From Natronosalvus caseinilyticus (GTDB lineage: Archaea > Halobacteriota > Halobacteria > Halobacteriales > Natrialbaceae), in contig NZ_CP071596.1 in the NCBI RefSeq assembly GCF_017357105.1, positions 620,001 to 684,000 on the forward strand: a stretch of DNA of 64,000 nt, in the 5' to 3' direction. Below the pieces are notes generated by a model. It was not told the DNA's origin, did no database searches, and was given only the letters and a program-made list of their open reading frames with translations. Each line of letters begins with the position of its first letter. Position 1 is the stretch's first letter. Shown piece by piece: positions 25,158-36,954 of this stretch. A program made the position numbers and the translations under genes.

Positions 25158-26315
25158 ATGTCGAATCCGTTCGGAATCGTCCCCGACGAGGCCATCCTCG
25201 AGGGACGAGCCACCGACGCCTACTTCGAGCGCACGCGGGCGACCCTCGAGCACGCGAATCGAAATCCCCGCGTCGTCGCGGAAGTGACGGCCGACCAGTT
25301 TCCAACAGGGGAGTTCGAGGTCTTCGCGGGCGTCCACGACGTCGCGACGCTCTTCGAGGGCCGCGACGTGGACGTCGACGCCCTCCCCGAGGGCACGCTG
25401 TTCGACGGCGGTCCGGTCATGCGCATCGAGGGACCGTACCTCGAGTTCGCGGAACTCGAGACCTCCCTGCTGGGCTTTCTCTCCCAGCCCAGCGGGTTCG
25501 CGACGGCGGCGCTCGAGGCCCGATTCGCCGCGCCCGACTCCCAGGTCCTCTCGTTCGGCGCGCGCCACGTCCACCCCGCTATCGCCGGGAGCGTCGAACG
25601 CTCGGCCCTGCTCGCCGGACTCGACGGCTTCTCCCACGTCGCCGCGGGCGACATCCTCGAGCGCGAGGCCGGGGGGACGATGCCCCACGCGCTGCTGTTG
25701 ATCTTCGGTGAGGGGAACCAGGACGACGCCTGGACAGCCTTCGACGAGGCCGTCCCCGAGGACGTCCCTCGAGTCGCCCTAGTCGACACCTTCTGGGACG
25801 AGAGCACCGAGACCCTGCTCGCCGCCGAGACCCTCGGGGACCGCCTCGACGGGGTTCGCCTGGATACCACGGGCTCACGACGTGGCGACTTCCGGCACAT
25901 CGCCCGCGAGGTCCGCTGGGAACTCGACGCCCGCGGTCGCGAGGACGTCGACATCTTCTGTAGCGGCGGGCTGACCCCGGAGACGATTCGGGAACTCCGG
26001 GACGTCGCCGACGGCTTCGGCATTGGGAGCTACGTGACGGGCGCCGACAGCGTCGACTTCGCGCTCGACATCGTCGAAATCGAGGGCGAGATGACCTCGA
26101 AACGCGGGAAGCTCTCGGGGGACAAGCAGGTCTACCGCACCGCCGAGGGCGGCCACGAGGTCCGGCTGGCTGACCAGCCCGTTCCCGAGAACGGCGATGC
26201 GCTGCTCGAGCCGTTGGTTCGCGACGGCGAGATTGTCCGCGAGGCGGACCTCGAGGCGGCGACCGAGCGGTGTCTCGCCGATGCGGAAGCGGTCGGGTTC
26301 AGGAACGACGGCTGA
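25158..26315 (+). CDS. pncB: Nicotinate phosphoribosyltransferase
   Basis: 385 residues of the archaeal short type. FPTGEFEVFAG and FSQ-like FLSQPSG in the N-terminal half precede the barrel with SFGARHVHP, VDTFWDES, GVRLDTTGSRRGD, CSGGLTPETI and FGIGSYVTG, the phosphoribosyl-pyrophosphate and nicotinate pocket. It converts nicotinate to nicotinate mononucleotide in NAD salvage. TTTAAC about 28 bases upstream marks a leaderless start. About 1.2 kb downstream is an isochorismatase-family hydrolase that may supply nicotinate. Confidence 0.92.
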   Translation: MSNPFGIVPDEAILEGRATDAYFERTRATLEHANRNPRVVAEVTADQFPTGEFEVFAGVHDVATLFEGRDVDVDALPEGTLFDGGPVMRIEGPYLEFAELETSLLGFLSQPSGFATAALEARFAAPDSQVLSFGARHVHPAIAGSVERSALLAGLDGFSHVAAGDILEREAGGTMPHALLLIFGEGNQDDAWTAFDEAVPEDVPRVALVDTFWDESTETLLAAETLGDRLDGVRLDTTGSRRGDFRHIAREVRWELDARGREDVDIFCSGGLTPETIRELRDVADGFGIGSYVTGADSVDFALDIVEIEGEMTSKRGKLSGDKQVYRTAEGGHEVRLADQPVPENGDALLEPLVRDGEIVREADLEAATERCLADAEAVGFRNDG

Positions 26316-26382
26316 GCGGCTACTCCCAGTCTCGAACTCGCGTCGATCGCTCGTCTATGTTACTGGCCGCCTCGAGGCCCGC

Positions 26383-27402
26383 TCACTCGTCGACCTGGAC
26401 GTCCACCCGGGGGACGAAGGGGCCGAAGTCCGCGGTCTTGCTGGCGATCGTCGCAATTCTGAAGGTGTAGACCAGCAGGACGACGAACGGCAGGAACGCG
26501 AGCGTGACCGCGACGCTCACGACGACGACGAGCGCGAGCGTGCTCTCGAGGGCCGCGATTATCGCCGGGTACGTCATCATGAACAGGCCGCCGCCGAGCA
26601 GCGTCGGGAACCCCACGTACAACAGGAGCTTCGAGAGGTGGGCGAGTTCGTGTTGCATGTACAGCGTCTTGAACGACTGACGAGCGACGGCGAGGTAGCC
26701 GAGCAACTCGATCAGCGAGTCGAGGGTCTCGAGGGCCTCCATCGAAAGTTCGTCCGCGTACCGGGCTCGAATCGTCCGGGCGGCATGGAGGTGCGCCCCG
26801 TTGAAGTGACCCAGGACCGCCGAGAGCGCATCGAACGTCCCGAATTCCGCAGTCTCGAGCGTTTTCGCAACGGTCTCGCCTTCCTCCGTGACGGCTCCCG
26901 CGAACGTCTCGAGGCTCGCGGCGACGGCACCGTCGGCGTCCGTCGCAGCCGACTCGAGGTCGCCCACCTCTGCCACGACGGCGTCAACGATGAGCCGGAG
27001 GAACTCGGCAGGCGCGGCCGGACTGACCGGCGTCTCGGTCGCGTCTTCGACCGTTCGTCGGAAGTCGGTCATCGCCTCGTAGCGTTCCTGCAGGTCGCCG
27101 GTCCACCCCAGTTCCTGGGAGAGGACGAGCTGGTTGATCGCGAGGACGATGGTGATGAACGGCAGCGTGCCGCCCACGATGGCACCGACGAGCGTCGTCG
27201 CCGTGTCAGGGTTCGTGACCGGGATCCAGCCGGCGGCGCCGATCGCCAGACAGACGGTGAACACCAGTCCGGCACAGAGGGCCGTCAGCACGTAGCGATT
27301 CCCGTCGAGTAAGATCCAGCGCTGGGCTGGCGACTCGCGCAGTCGTTCGTGGACGAGGTCGCTCTGGGTCTTCGTCTCGTCGATCGCTCGCTCAGCGCCC
27401 AT
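26383..27402 (-). CDS. Conserved haloarchaeal membrane protein
   Basis: 339 residues. Two membrane segments (about 37-57 and 70-92), a long helical soluble stretch, and two more near the C-terminus (about 255-275 and 285-312). No catalytic motif is seen. The central helices (about 100-245) suggest a coiled cytoplasmic bundle. It lies alone between the NAD-salvage gene and the hydrolase and I cannot assign a function. Confidence 0.75.
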   Translation of the reverse strand: MGAERAIDETKTQSDLVHERLRESPAQRWILLDGNRYVLTALCAGLVFTVCLAIGAAGWIPVTNPDTATTLVGAIVGGTLPFITIVLAINQLVLSQELGWTGDLQERYEAMTDFRRTVEDATETPVSPAAPAEFLRLIVDAVVAEVGDLESAATDADGAVAASLETFAGAVTEEGETVAKTLETAEFGTFDALSAVLGHFNGAHLHAARTIRARYADELSMEALETLDSLIELLGYLAVARQSFKTLYMQHELAHLSKLLLYVGFPTLLGGGLFMMTYPAIIAALESTLALVVVVSVAVTLAFLPFVVLLVYTFRIATIASKTADFGPFVPRVDVQVDE

Positions 27403-27535
27403 GGGTCGGGGTCAACGACCGTCGAAAAAAGCGTGTGTCTTCGTTGCAGTCGATGGCTCGAGTTTCGAGCGTGATCTCCGCCTGGATCGACCCTCTGTGC
27501 GTGGATTTATGGCTCGAGGGCGGCTAGTTTTATCT

Positions 27536-28108
27536 ATGCACCTCGAGCCAGACACCACGGCGGTGGTCGTCGTCGACATGCAAAACGGCTTCTGTCACCC
27601 CGACGGGTCGCTGTACGCGCCAGGCAGCGAGTCCGTAATCGAGCCGATCACGATCCTGGTCGAGCGAGCGCGGGAGACGGGGAGTCGAATCGTCTACACA
27701 CGAGACGTCCATCCCCCCGAGCAGTTCGAGGGCAATCACTACTACGACGAGTTCGACCGGTGGGGCGAACACGTCCTCGAGGGATCGTGGGAGGCCGAAC
27801 TGGTCGACGAACTCGACGTTCACGACGAGGACCTCGTCGTCGAGAAACACACCTACGACGCCTTCCATCAGACCCAGCTCGACGGCTGGCTCTCCGCGCG
27901 CGGAATCTCGGACCTCGTCATCTGCGGCACCCTCGCGAACGTCTGCGTCCTCCACACGGGCGGGAGCGCGGGGCTCCGCGACTACCGCCCGCTCATGGTT
28001 TCGGACTGCATCGGGGCGCTCGAGGACGACCACCACGAGTACGCCCTCGAGCACGCGGACTGGCTGTTCGGTGAGGTCCTCGAGAGCGACGAGCTCTCGT
28101 TCGAGTGA
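27536..28108 (+). CDS. Isochorismatase-family cysteine hydrolase, nicotinamidase-like
   Basis: 190 residues. The catalytic triad is visible: D14 in VVDMQNGFC, K104 in VEKHTYDAF and C137 in GTLANVCVLH. LANVCV followed by HTGG, and the adjacent pncB, favour nicotinamidase, but isochorismatase-like amidases share the fold. The frame extends upstream to 27401, but TTTATG about 30 bases ahead of 27536 and the family N-terminus support this start. If it is a nicotinamidase, it supplies nicotinate to PncB. Confidence 0.85.
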   Translation: MHLEPDTTAVVVVDMQNGFCHPDGSLYAPGSESVIEPITILVERARETGSRIVYTRDVHPPEQFEGNHYYDEFDRWGEHVLEGSWEAELVDELDVHDEDLVVEKHTYDAFHQTQLDGWLSARGISDLVICGTLANVCVLHTGGSAGLRDYRPLMVSDCIGALEDDHHEYALEHADWLFGEVLESDELSFE

Positions 28109-28270
28109 TCGGCGTAGCGACGACTCTCCGGTAGGCGGGAACAGCGCGACCGTCGTCTCCCCATACTACACTAGTTATAGTTAAGGGGAGACGCCAGCCG
28201 CGTCGCTTCTCGCCGGCAACGATTCCCACCGAGCGACAGCTAAATACGGCCGGACCGGTACCCCTCGAGC

Positions 28271-29806
<1,536 letters not shown>

Positions 29807-29887
29807 CCGCGATCGACGGCCAGCATCGGCAATCGGCCGTCGGCAGTCGATGCGTTCATTTCGCCCACGGCACCATCACGACGTGTG

Positions 29888-30406
29888 ATGCCTGCAGCGT
29901 CCATCCGCCCGGCGACGCTCGCCGACGCCCCGACGCTGGCGCGACTCTACCGGGACGCCTACGCGATCAACGTTGACCTCGGATTTCCCTCGCGAGCGGC
30001 GCGTGCCGACCGTGGGGCTCTCGAGGCCTGGATTCGGGAGAGTCGCGTGTTCGTCGCGGTCGCCGCTGGCGCGGACTCCGACGGCAGGGCTGACGACCGG
30101 CCCGCCGCCGGCAAACTCGTCGGCGCCATCCGCTACCGCGACGAAGGGAAGTACGACCCCGACGCCCCCGAATTCGGTCGCCTCGCGGTCCCCCCGCGCG
30201 CTCGAGGCCGGGGAATCGGCAGGGTGCTGATCGAGCGCGTCGAGACGCTCGCCCGGCGGGAAGACCACGACCGCATGCGATTGCGGACGTTCGCCGGCCA
30301 CCCGTTTCTCCCCGAGCTCTACCGCCGACGCGGCTACCGCGACGTACGAGTTCGGGAACTCGAGGGGGCGCCGTTCGACGTGTTGCACATGCAAAAGGAG
30401 CTGTAG
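29888..30406 (+). CDS. GNAT family N-acetyltransferase
   Basis: 172 residues. The start IRPATLADAPTLARLYRDAY and the acetyl-CoA loop FGRLAVPPRARGRGIGRVLIERV (R-x-x-G-x-G type at RGRGIG) define the family. A GTG at 29885 immediately before the ATG is an alternative. The C-terminal part FLPELYRRRGYRDVR is typical. Substrate unknown. No operon partner is apparent. Confidence 0.85.
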   Translation: MPAASIRPATLADAPTLARLYRDAYAINVDLGFPSRAARADRGALEAWIRESRVFVAVAAGADSDGRADDRPAAGKLVGAIRYRDEGKYDPDAPEFGRLAVPPRARGRGIGRVLIERVETLARREDHDRMRLRTFAGHPFLPELYRRRGYRDVRVRELEGAPFDVLHMQKEL

Positions 30407-30541
30407 CCCGGCGCGCACGTTCGGCCTCGCGAACGAACTCCGTCGCTCGAGTTCTGTTGCTTGGGCTCCGTCACTGGTGATTGGATCGGGTTCGGATGAG
30501 CCGGATCTGTCGGCAGAAACGGAGTTGCTATCCGAGCGCCC

Positions 30542-32335
30542 TCACTCGAGCAGGTCGTCCAGTTCCTCTAAGCGGTCGCGGTAGGTCGACAGCGCCCGGT
30601 CGATCGGTTCCGGCGAGCGCATGTCGACGCCCGCGATCTCGAGCAACTCGAGGGGGTATTCCCGGGAACCCCGGCGGAGGAACGCGAGGTAGTCTGCGGC
30701 CGCATCGGCACCGTTCTCGACGATGTCGTCGGCGATTGCGAGTGCCGCGGAGATGCCCGTCGAATACTGATAGACGTAGAACGCGCGGTAGAAGTGCGGG
30801 ATCCGCATCCACTCGCGGGGAATCCGGTCGTCCATCTCGGCGGGTTCGTAGTATCGGGCCTTGAGGTCGCCATACAGTTCGTCGAGGCGGTCGGCCGTCA
30901 GCGGTTCGCCCGCCTCCTCGAGTTCGTGTGCCTCGTGTTCGAACTCGGCGAAGAGCGTCTGGCGGTACAGCGTCGAACGCACCCGTTCGAGGAACTCATT
31001 GAGGATGGCCTTGCGGAACTCGGGGTCCTCGACGGTCTCGAGCAGGTGGTGGGTCAACAGGGCCTCGTTGACCGTGCTCGCGACCTCGGCGGTGAAAATC
31101 TCGTAGCTCGAGTAGATGTACGGCTGTTCGTCCTTCGTCAGTTCCGAGTGCATGGAGTGGCCGAGTTCGTGCGCCAGCGTGTACATCGAGGCGACGTCGT
31201 CCTGGTAGTTCATCAGGATGAACGGCTGGGTGTCGTAGGTACCCCCAGAGTAGGCGCCCGTGCGCTTGCCCTCGTTCTCGTAGACGTCGACCCACCGGGA
31301 CTTCAGCCCTTCGGCGACGCGAGACTGGTACTCCTCGCCAAGGGGCGCAACGGCGTCGACGACGTACTGGGTCGCGTCGTCGTACTCGACGTCCGGCCCT
31401 TCTTCACCCGTGAGCGGCATGTAGACGTCCCACATTCGGAGTTCGTCGACGTCGAGCGCCTCGCGCTTGAGTTCGGCGTGACGGTGGAGGTGCTCGAGGT
31501 TGTCGTGGACGCTGTCGACGAGTGTGTCGTACACCTCGACGGGGACGTTCGGGCCGTCGAGGGCGGCCTCGCGGGCGGTGTCGTAGTTTCGGGCCCACGC
31601 GAGTTTTACGTCTGCCTTCACGCTGTTCTTGTAGGAGGCGGCGACCGTGTTTCGGACCAACTCCCACTCGTCGAAGTAGGCCTCGTAGACCCGCTGTCGG
31701 AAGTCCCGATCGGGTCGCTTGAGCAGGTTGACGAAGTTGCTCTGGGTGATCTCGACGGGTTCGCCGTCCGGGTCCTCGACCGTTGGAAAGCCCATGTCCG
31801 CGTTCGAGAGCATGCTGTAGACCTCCCCGGGTGCACCGGTGACTTCGCTCAGATCGGCCAGCAGCGCCTCCACCTCGGCCGAGCGCGTGTGCGGTTTCAT
31901 CCGCAACACGTCATCGACGTAGTGAGCGTAGGTCTCGAGGTCGGGTTCGTCCGCGACCATCTCATCGAACTCCTCTCGGGTCAGTTCCTGCAGTTCCGGT
32001 TCGACGAACGAAGCCGCAGACTGGGCGTCGGCGGCCAGCGACTGCGCCCGTGCGCTCAGGGCCTGGTACTCCTGATCGGTCGTATCCTCGTCGCTTCGCA
32101 TCCGGGCGTAGGCGGCGATCGTCGAGATCTGGCGCATGAGCCGGTCGCGCAGTTCGAGAATCTCGAGCAACGTTTCGGCGTTCTCGGTCGTCTGTCCCTC
32201 GTAGGCTGCCAGCTCCTCGACCTGGTCCGTGGCCGCTTCGTAGGCGTCCTCCCAGTCGTCGTCGGTGGCGTAGATGCTCTCGAGATCCCAGGTGTACTCC
32301 TCCTCGATCTCCGAGCGCGTGGGAACGGAACTCAT
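30542..32335 (-). CDS. pepF: Oligoendopeptidase F
   Basis: 597 residues of the M3B zinc peptidase family. The active site HELGHSMH (HExxH) is present, followed by an acidic YEIFTAEVASTVNEAL containing the third ligand Glu. N-terminal helical domain from about 15-200. It degrades short cytoplasmic peptides of about 6-18 residues. Length agrees with the family. Its last codons meet the rightward gene end closely. Confidence 0.94.
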   Translation of the reverse strand: MSSVPTRSEIEEEYTWDLESIYATDDDWEDAYEAATDQVEELAAYEGQTTENAETLLEILELRDRLMRQISTIAAYARMRSDEDTTDQEYQALSARAQSLAADAQSAASFVEPELQELTREEFDEMVADEPDLETYAHYVDDVLRMKPHTRSAEVEALLADLSEVTGAPGEVYSMLSNADMGFPTVEDPDGEPVEITQSNFVNLLKRPDRDFRQRVYEAYFDEWELVRNTVAASYKNSVKADVKLAWARNYDTAREAALDGPNVPVEVYDTLVDSVHDNLEHLHRHAELKREALDVDELRMWDVYMPLTGEEGPDVEYDDATQYVVDAVAPLGEEYQSRVAEGLKSRWVDVYENEGKRTGAYSGGTYDTQPFILMNYQDDVASMYTLAHELGHSMHSELTKDEQPYIYSSYEIFTAEVASTVNEALLTHHLLETVEDPEFRKAILNEFLERVRSTLYRQTLFAEFEHEAHELEEAGEPLTADRLDELYGDLKARYYEPAEMDDRIPREWMRIPHFYRAFYVYQYSTGISAALAIADDIVENGADAAADYLAFLRRGSREYPLELLEIAGVDMRSPEPIDRALSTYRDRLEELDDLLE

Positions 32336-32409
32336 GGGACAACGTTTCGGAACGAAGGTGGTAAAGGGTATCGAAGCGACCCCAGATGCTCGCCGTCAGT
32401 CGTCAGGTG

Positions 32410-32742
32410 TCAGTCGCTGTCGCCGTCGTCTGCCGGCTCGCTCGCGGGCCGCGACGCGAGCGCCCCGAGCACGACCAGCACCGCGGCCGGGAGCGCCGCA
32501 AGCTGGATCACGTCATCCCAGATCGAGAAGATCACCAGGCCGAGTGCGCCCAGGTACGCTGGCCCGGTCCGCCCGGTGTGGACACCGTAGCCGCCGACCC
32601 ACCCCGAGAGGACGAGCGCCGCGAGGAGGGCGAATCGACCGTGCGTGTAGCCGAACTCGAGGAGCAACGCGGGCACGAGCAAGGTCACCCCGGCAATCGC
32701 GACGAACGCGCTCCACCTGAGCAACTCGCGCCAGAGTACCAT
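32410..32742 (-). CDS. Small haloarchaeal membrane protein
   Basis: 110 residues with three to four membrane segments (about 9-27, 37-55, 63-79, 81-97) and an acidic tail. No family recognised. It is upstream of pepF on the same strand, 74 bases away, and might share its transcript. Confidence 0.65.
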   Translation of the reverse strand: MVLWRELLRWSAFVAIAGVTLLVPALLLEFGYTHGRFALLAALVLSGWVGGYGVHTGRTGPAYLGALGLVIFSIWDDVIQLAALPAAVLVVLGALASRPASEPADDGDSD

Positions 32743-32885
32743 CGTTCACGACCAGGGGCGGGCGGGTCATAACCGTTGAGACTCTCGCGTCAGGGGACTC
32801 GAGCGGGCCCGCCGTCGAGCTCGACTTCAGGGATAGGGCACCCGCAGGTTTATCCCGGAAGCCGACCCAACCACCAACCGATACG

Positions 32886-34382
32886 ATGGCAGGCCCGATC
32901 CCCGCCCTCGAGGAACGCGCCACCGCCTGCGCCGAGCACCTGCTTGAGTGCGACCGCGTGCTCCTCGCCTCCCACATCGACGCCGACGGACTGACGAGCG
33001 CTGCGGTCGCCGCGAGCGCCCTCGAACGAGCGGGGCTACCCTTCGAGACCGTCTTCGAGAAGCAACTCGACGCCGAGGCGATCGAGGCAATCGCCGACAC
33101 CGACCACGACACCGTCCTGTTCACCGACTTCGGGAGCGGCCAGCTCGACGTCATCGCCAACCACGAGGACGGCGGCGACTTCACGCCAGTCATCGCCGAC
33201 CATCACCAGCCCGCGGAGGCCGACACGGCCTACCACCTCAACCCCCTTCTGTTCGGGATCAACGGCGCCTCCGAACTCTCGGGTGCTGGCGCGAGTTACG
33301 TCCTCGCCCGGGCGCTCGCGGAAGCAGGTGGGGGGCCAGGAACGGCTGGGGCGGCCGAAACGACAGGAGAGCCGACGGCAACGGACGGCGGCAGCGCCAC
33401 CGCACGAGCGGACAACCGAGACCTCGCCGCGCTGGCCGTCGTCGGCGCCGTCGGCGACATGCAGGCCTCCGGCGGCGAACTCCACGGTGCCAATGCGAAG
33501 ATCGTCGAAGAGGGCGTCGAGGCCGGCGTCCTCGAGACCGCGACCGACCTCGCCCTCTACGGGAAACAGACCCGTCCCCTCCCGAAACTGCTCGAGTACG
33601 CGAGCGACGTCGACATTCCGGGAATCTCGAACGACGGCAACGGCGCGCTCCGCTTCCTGGACAGCCTCGACCTCGAGTTGAAACGCGACGGCGAGTGGCG
33701 CTGCTGGGCAAATCTCACGAGCGAGGAGAAACAGATCGTCGCGAGTGCGCTCGTCAAAAAGGCCGTCACCAGCGGCGTCCCGGCACACAAGATCGACGAC
33801 CTCGTGGGCACGAGCTACGTTCTTTCAACTGAACCCGTCGGCACCGAACTCCGCGACGCCAGCGAATTCTCGACCCTGCTCAACGCCACCGCGCGCTACG
33901 AGCGCGCCGACGTGGGTCTCGGCGTCTGTCTCGGTGACCGAGGCGAAGCCCTCGAGCGCGCTCGCCAACTGCTCAGGGAACACCGCCGAAACCTCTCGAA
34001 CGGCATCGACCTCGTGACGCGGGAGGGCGTCACGAAAGCGGACCACGTCCAGTGGTTCGACGCGGGTGACCGCATCCGTGAGACCATCGTCGGCATCGTC
34101 GCCGGGATGGCCGTTGGCAACGCTGGCATCAGCCGGTCCATGCCCATCCTCGCGTTCGCGAACAAGAACGACGAGGAGGTCAAAGTATCCGCCCGCGGGA
34201 CCCACAGCCTCGTCAGAAAGGGGCTCGACCTCTCGGTCGTGATGGGCGAGGCGTCCCGAGCAGTCGGCGGGGACGGCGGTGGACACGACGTCGCGGCCGG
34301 GGCGACGGTACCCGCAGGGAAGCAAGCGGAGTTCGTCGAGCGCGCCGACGAAATCGTGGGCGAGCAACTCGGCGGTAGCTGA
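32886..34382 (+). CDS. DHH phosphoesterase/RecJ-like nuclease
   Basis: 498 residues. The DHH signatures are SHIDADGLTS (motif I), FTDFGSG, and ADHHQP (the DHH), with the DHHA1-type ending at SVVMGEASRAVGGDGGGHDVAAGA. A Gly/Ala/Thr-rich insert of about 30 residues at about 145-180 is likely disordered. Archaeal RecJ homologues include GAN, which joins the replicative helicase, and single-strand exonucleases; which one this is cannot be told from sequence alone. Confidence 0.88.
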   Translation: MAGPIPALEERATACAEHLLECDRVLLASHIDADGLTSAAVAASALERAGLPFETVFEKQLDAEAIEAIADTDHDTVLFTDFGSGQLDVIANHEDGGDFTPVIADHHQPAEADTAYHLNPLLFGINGASELSGAGASYVLARALAEAGGGPGTAGAAETTGEPTATDGGSATARADNRDLAALAVVGAVGDMQASGGELHGANAKIVEEGVEAGVLETATDLALYGKQTRPLPKLLEYASDVDIPGISNDGNGALRFLDSLDLELKRDGEWRCWANLTSEEKQIVASALVKKAVTSGVPAHKIDDLVGTSYVLSTEPVGTELRDASEFSTLLNATARYERADVGLGVCLGDRGEALERARQLLREHRRNLSNGIDLVTREGVTKADHVQWFDAGDRIRETIVGIVAGMAVGNAGISRSMPILAFANKNDEEVKVSARGTHSLVRKGLDLSVVMGEASRAVGGDGGGHDVAAGATVPAGKQAEFVERADEIVGEQLGGS

Positions 34383-34437
34383 TGGCTGACCGCTGGTAAC
34401 TGACGGCTGAGAACTGACGCGAGTTCCACCCCGACAG

Positions 34438-35193
34438 CTACTGTGTGCGATCCATCGACGCCGGCACCGTCGGCACCAGCGGCGTTCGCTTCGTGATCAC
34501 GTACGACGATTTCCGCACCGCACCCTTCGCGTACTGGACGGTGCTCTTTCGGATCGGCGTCCGTTTCCCCTGGATGCGCGTTCGACCCTCGAGGATGGCG
34601 TCGACGAGGTGGTCGCCGTCGATGGTCGCCCTGGTGACGTCCTCGTCGGTACTCGTCACGATCACCTCGGTGTACGCGCGACCGACGTTCGGGAGGTAGT
34701 GGGCGTCGCTACCGCCGACCTTCGGGTACTCGCGTCGCTGCGCGAACCGGCGTGCTCGGCGGTTCTGGTAGCCCGTAAAGAGCATCGAGTTGTACACCTC
34801 GATGGCGTCCACGTCGAGGATGTGGCGCCGCCGAACCCCGTGGCGACTTCGCTGGAACGGGTGGGGAACGATGGCGAGGCCGCCGAGTTCGCGAACCCGT
34901 TCGACGGTCGTCTGGAACGGCCGGCCCGGTTCGGGTCGCTCCTCGACACCGATCGCGAGGAGGTGGCCCTGTGCCGTCGACACCTCGACGCCGGGGATTC
35001 CGACGAGCCCGTAGCGTGAGGCGAGTTCGGCCGCTTCGAGGGACGCATCGATTTCGTCGTGGTCGGTGATGACGACGCCGTCGAGACCGATGTCTGCCGC
35101 GTGCTCGAGGATGAGCTCGACGGGCTCGTGTCCGTCGTAGGAGGACTCCGAGTGGACGTGAAAGTCGATGGCGAAGGGGATGTGAGCGGACAT
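34438..35193 (-). CDS. PHP domain metal-dependent phosphoesterase
   Basis: 251 residues. It starts MSAHIPFAIDFHVHSESSYDG with the metal ligands in FHVHS, then DHDEID, GVEVST, PHPFQ, and the later GGSDAH, the PHP order. The C-terminus ends with a basic tail. An open frame runs 40 residues further upstream, but the TATA TTTATAA (minus strand, about 35235-35241) lies within it, so the start is 35193. Substrate unknown. Confidence 0.87.
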   Translation of the reverse strand: MSAHIPFAIDFHVHSESSYDGHEPVELILEHAADIGLDGVVITDHDEIDASLEAAELASRYGLVGIPGVEVSTAQGHLLAIGVEERPEPGRPFQTTVERVRELGGLAIVPHPFQRSRHGVRRRHILDVDAIEVYNSMLFTGYQNRRARRFAQRREYPKVGGSDAHYLPNVGRAYTEVIVTSTDEDVTRATIDGDHLVDAILEGRTRIQGKRTPIRKSTVQYAKGAVRKSSYVITKRTPLVPTVPASMDRTQ

Positions 35194-36286
35194 ACGAGGA
35201 GAGTAGCTCTCGGTGTGAGATAGCCGGTTGCGCGTTATAAACTTTCTACTCCAGCGAAGAGAGAACATTGACGACCGGCGGTTCGGTGTCGCTCCAGTGA
35301 ACCGACTACCCACGTTCGACTAATTCCATATATCGTCATGTAGTATATGTCATTAATCGGCGCTCGAGACAGATCCTCTGTAAGAGCCCTCAGGCGGCCG
35401 TCAGTCGGGTTTCGTTGGGAGCTGACGGCTCAAATTCGAATTCCACCGTCAGCGGGACTCGCTCGACGATGAATAGGAGGATCTACGGCGATGAGCGCCT
35501 CGAGGACGCACCCGACGCCGCCGCGCGATCGACGAGAGGGGCGAGACACCGAACCATGCTGATCCTACGTCACCGAGCGAGGGCCGATCGACGAGCGAGA
35601 AGCCAGGGACTCCAGAGGAACAGCGACACACCCCGAGTCGCATACTAGCCTCTCGGAGTGGACCGGACTCGTGGGCCTAACTCTAGCGCGAGGAGACGGT
35701 GTCCAGGGCGGACTGCTCCGTTTCGATCCCTCGTCGTGGTGGTCGATAAACTGGTGGACACGCGAACGAACCACCCCGTTCGAATCGACGACTCGGTGGG
35801 CCACCATTCGTTGGCGATGGCGAGCGGAGTTCGGAGCGGTGAGATCGGGTGCGGAGGTGCCGTCGCGAACGTGACGCAGGTGGACCGGTCAATTTCGCGT
35901 CGTCCTCGAGCGAGTCCGAGAAAAGTGCGGGCTCCGGACGGAAGAGGGAGTGACGGCGGATTCGGGGAACGGTTAGAGACGACCGACGAGGGGACAACGA
36001 ACAGAGTCAGCCGCCGATCCAGTCGTTGGTGGTTGTATTCAGCTCTCACGCCTCTCCCGAGCAGCCATATATCAAATAATGGTATACAGAAATTGCAGTA
36101 TTAGACAGATGGCGATCCGTCGCTCGCTACGAACTCGCCAGTCACGAAATCAGACGCCTCGACGCCTCGATGGCGATTCCAGCGAGACGAGCGGTCGTGG
36201 CCGGTTCTCTAAGAACTCGAGACGCAGCTCCCGCTGACGCCGTTCGTTCGATTGGACGGGAGAAGAACGAAAAGGATCGCCTACAC
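35194..36286. other. Long intergenic region without a supported gene
   Basis: About 1.1 kb. Several frames stay open because of composition, but none has a matching promoter, start and protein-like composition together. AT-rich clusters occur near 35321-35360 (TATATCGTCATGTAGTATAT) and 36066-36105. No RNA family recognised. Confidence 0.5.
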
Positions 36287-36664
36287 TCACTTCGGGCCCG
36301 GCACAGTGTCCCCGAGATCGATCTCGTCGAGCGCCGCCTGGACCGCAATCGGATCGTCGGGCGTCTCGACGGTGTCGTGGATTCGGTGCAAGCACTCGAG
36401 CAAGCCGTCTAGCGCTGCGCGTTTCGTCGAGACGTGACCGATCGACTCGGTGACCTCGAGTTCACCGATCTGGTGGCGAAGCTGGAGTTTCCAGCACCGA
36501 CCGAGGCCGAGCCGTGGATTCGCCTGATCGCCGTCGGTCTGCTCGGCGGAAACCTCGAGGAACGGCTCGTGACGGCGGTAGACGAACCGGCCGTCGCTGA
36601 CGGTGGCCGGCCCCCATCCTGGCGGCAACGCTTCGTGCGGGATGGGGTGGTGGTCCAGTGACAT
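36287..36664 (-). CDS. Conserved hypothetical protein
   Basis: 125 residues from MSLDHHPIPHEALPPGWG. The WG/PATVSDGRFVYRR start looks like a short WW-type beta entry and the rest is mixed alpha/beta with LHRIHDTVETPDD near the end. No family recognised. A longer open frame runs upstream past the promoter region. It is divergent from the DUF5783-like gene. Confidence 0.55.
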   Translation of the reverse strand: MSLDHHPIPHEALPPGWGPATVSDGRFVYRRHEPFLEVSAEQTDGDQANPRLGLGRCWKLQLRHQIGELEVTESIGHVSTKRAALDGLLECLHRIHDTVETPDDPIAVQAALDEIDLGDTVPGPK

Positions 36665-36954
36665 ACAGCCGATGGGAGGCCGCTGCCTTACGAGTGGATT
36701 GGGCTTGCGTAAGTAAACTCCCTTAATAGTGACTCCGCGCCGCCTCGTGTTTTTTGAGAGTCGGTTCGGGTGAAAACTCGTCGGGGACGTTTCGTCGCCG
36801 TCTCGGCAGTTCGTATCCGGGAAATACCGGTCCGGAACGACGGACGAAACGGTCGGCGTCGGCCCCCGATTTCGAACGCGGATACGAATGCGGACACAAA
36901 CACAGACGAATCGATGCAACGACTACTATACCCTCGAGTTCCAACTGCCCGGGT

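Noticed and set aside
30794-32590. A 598-codon frame antisense to pepF
   Set aside because: PepF has HELGHSMH and full length on the minus strand; the plus-strand frame is its shadow.
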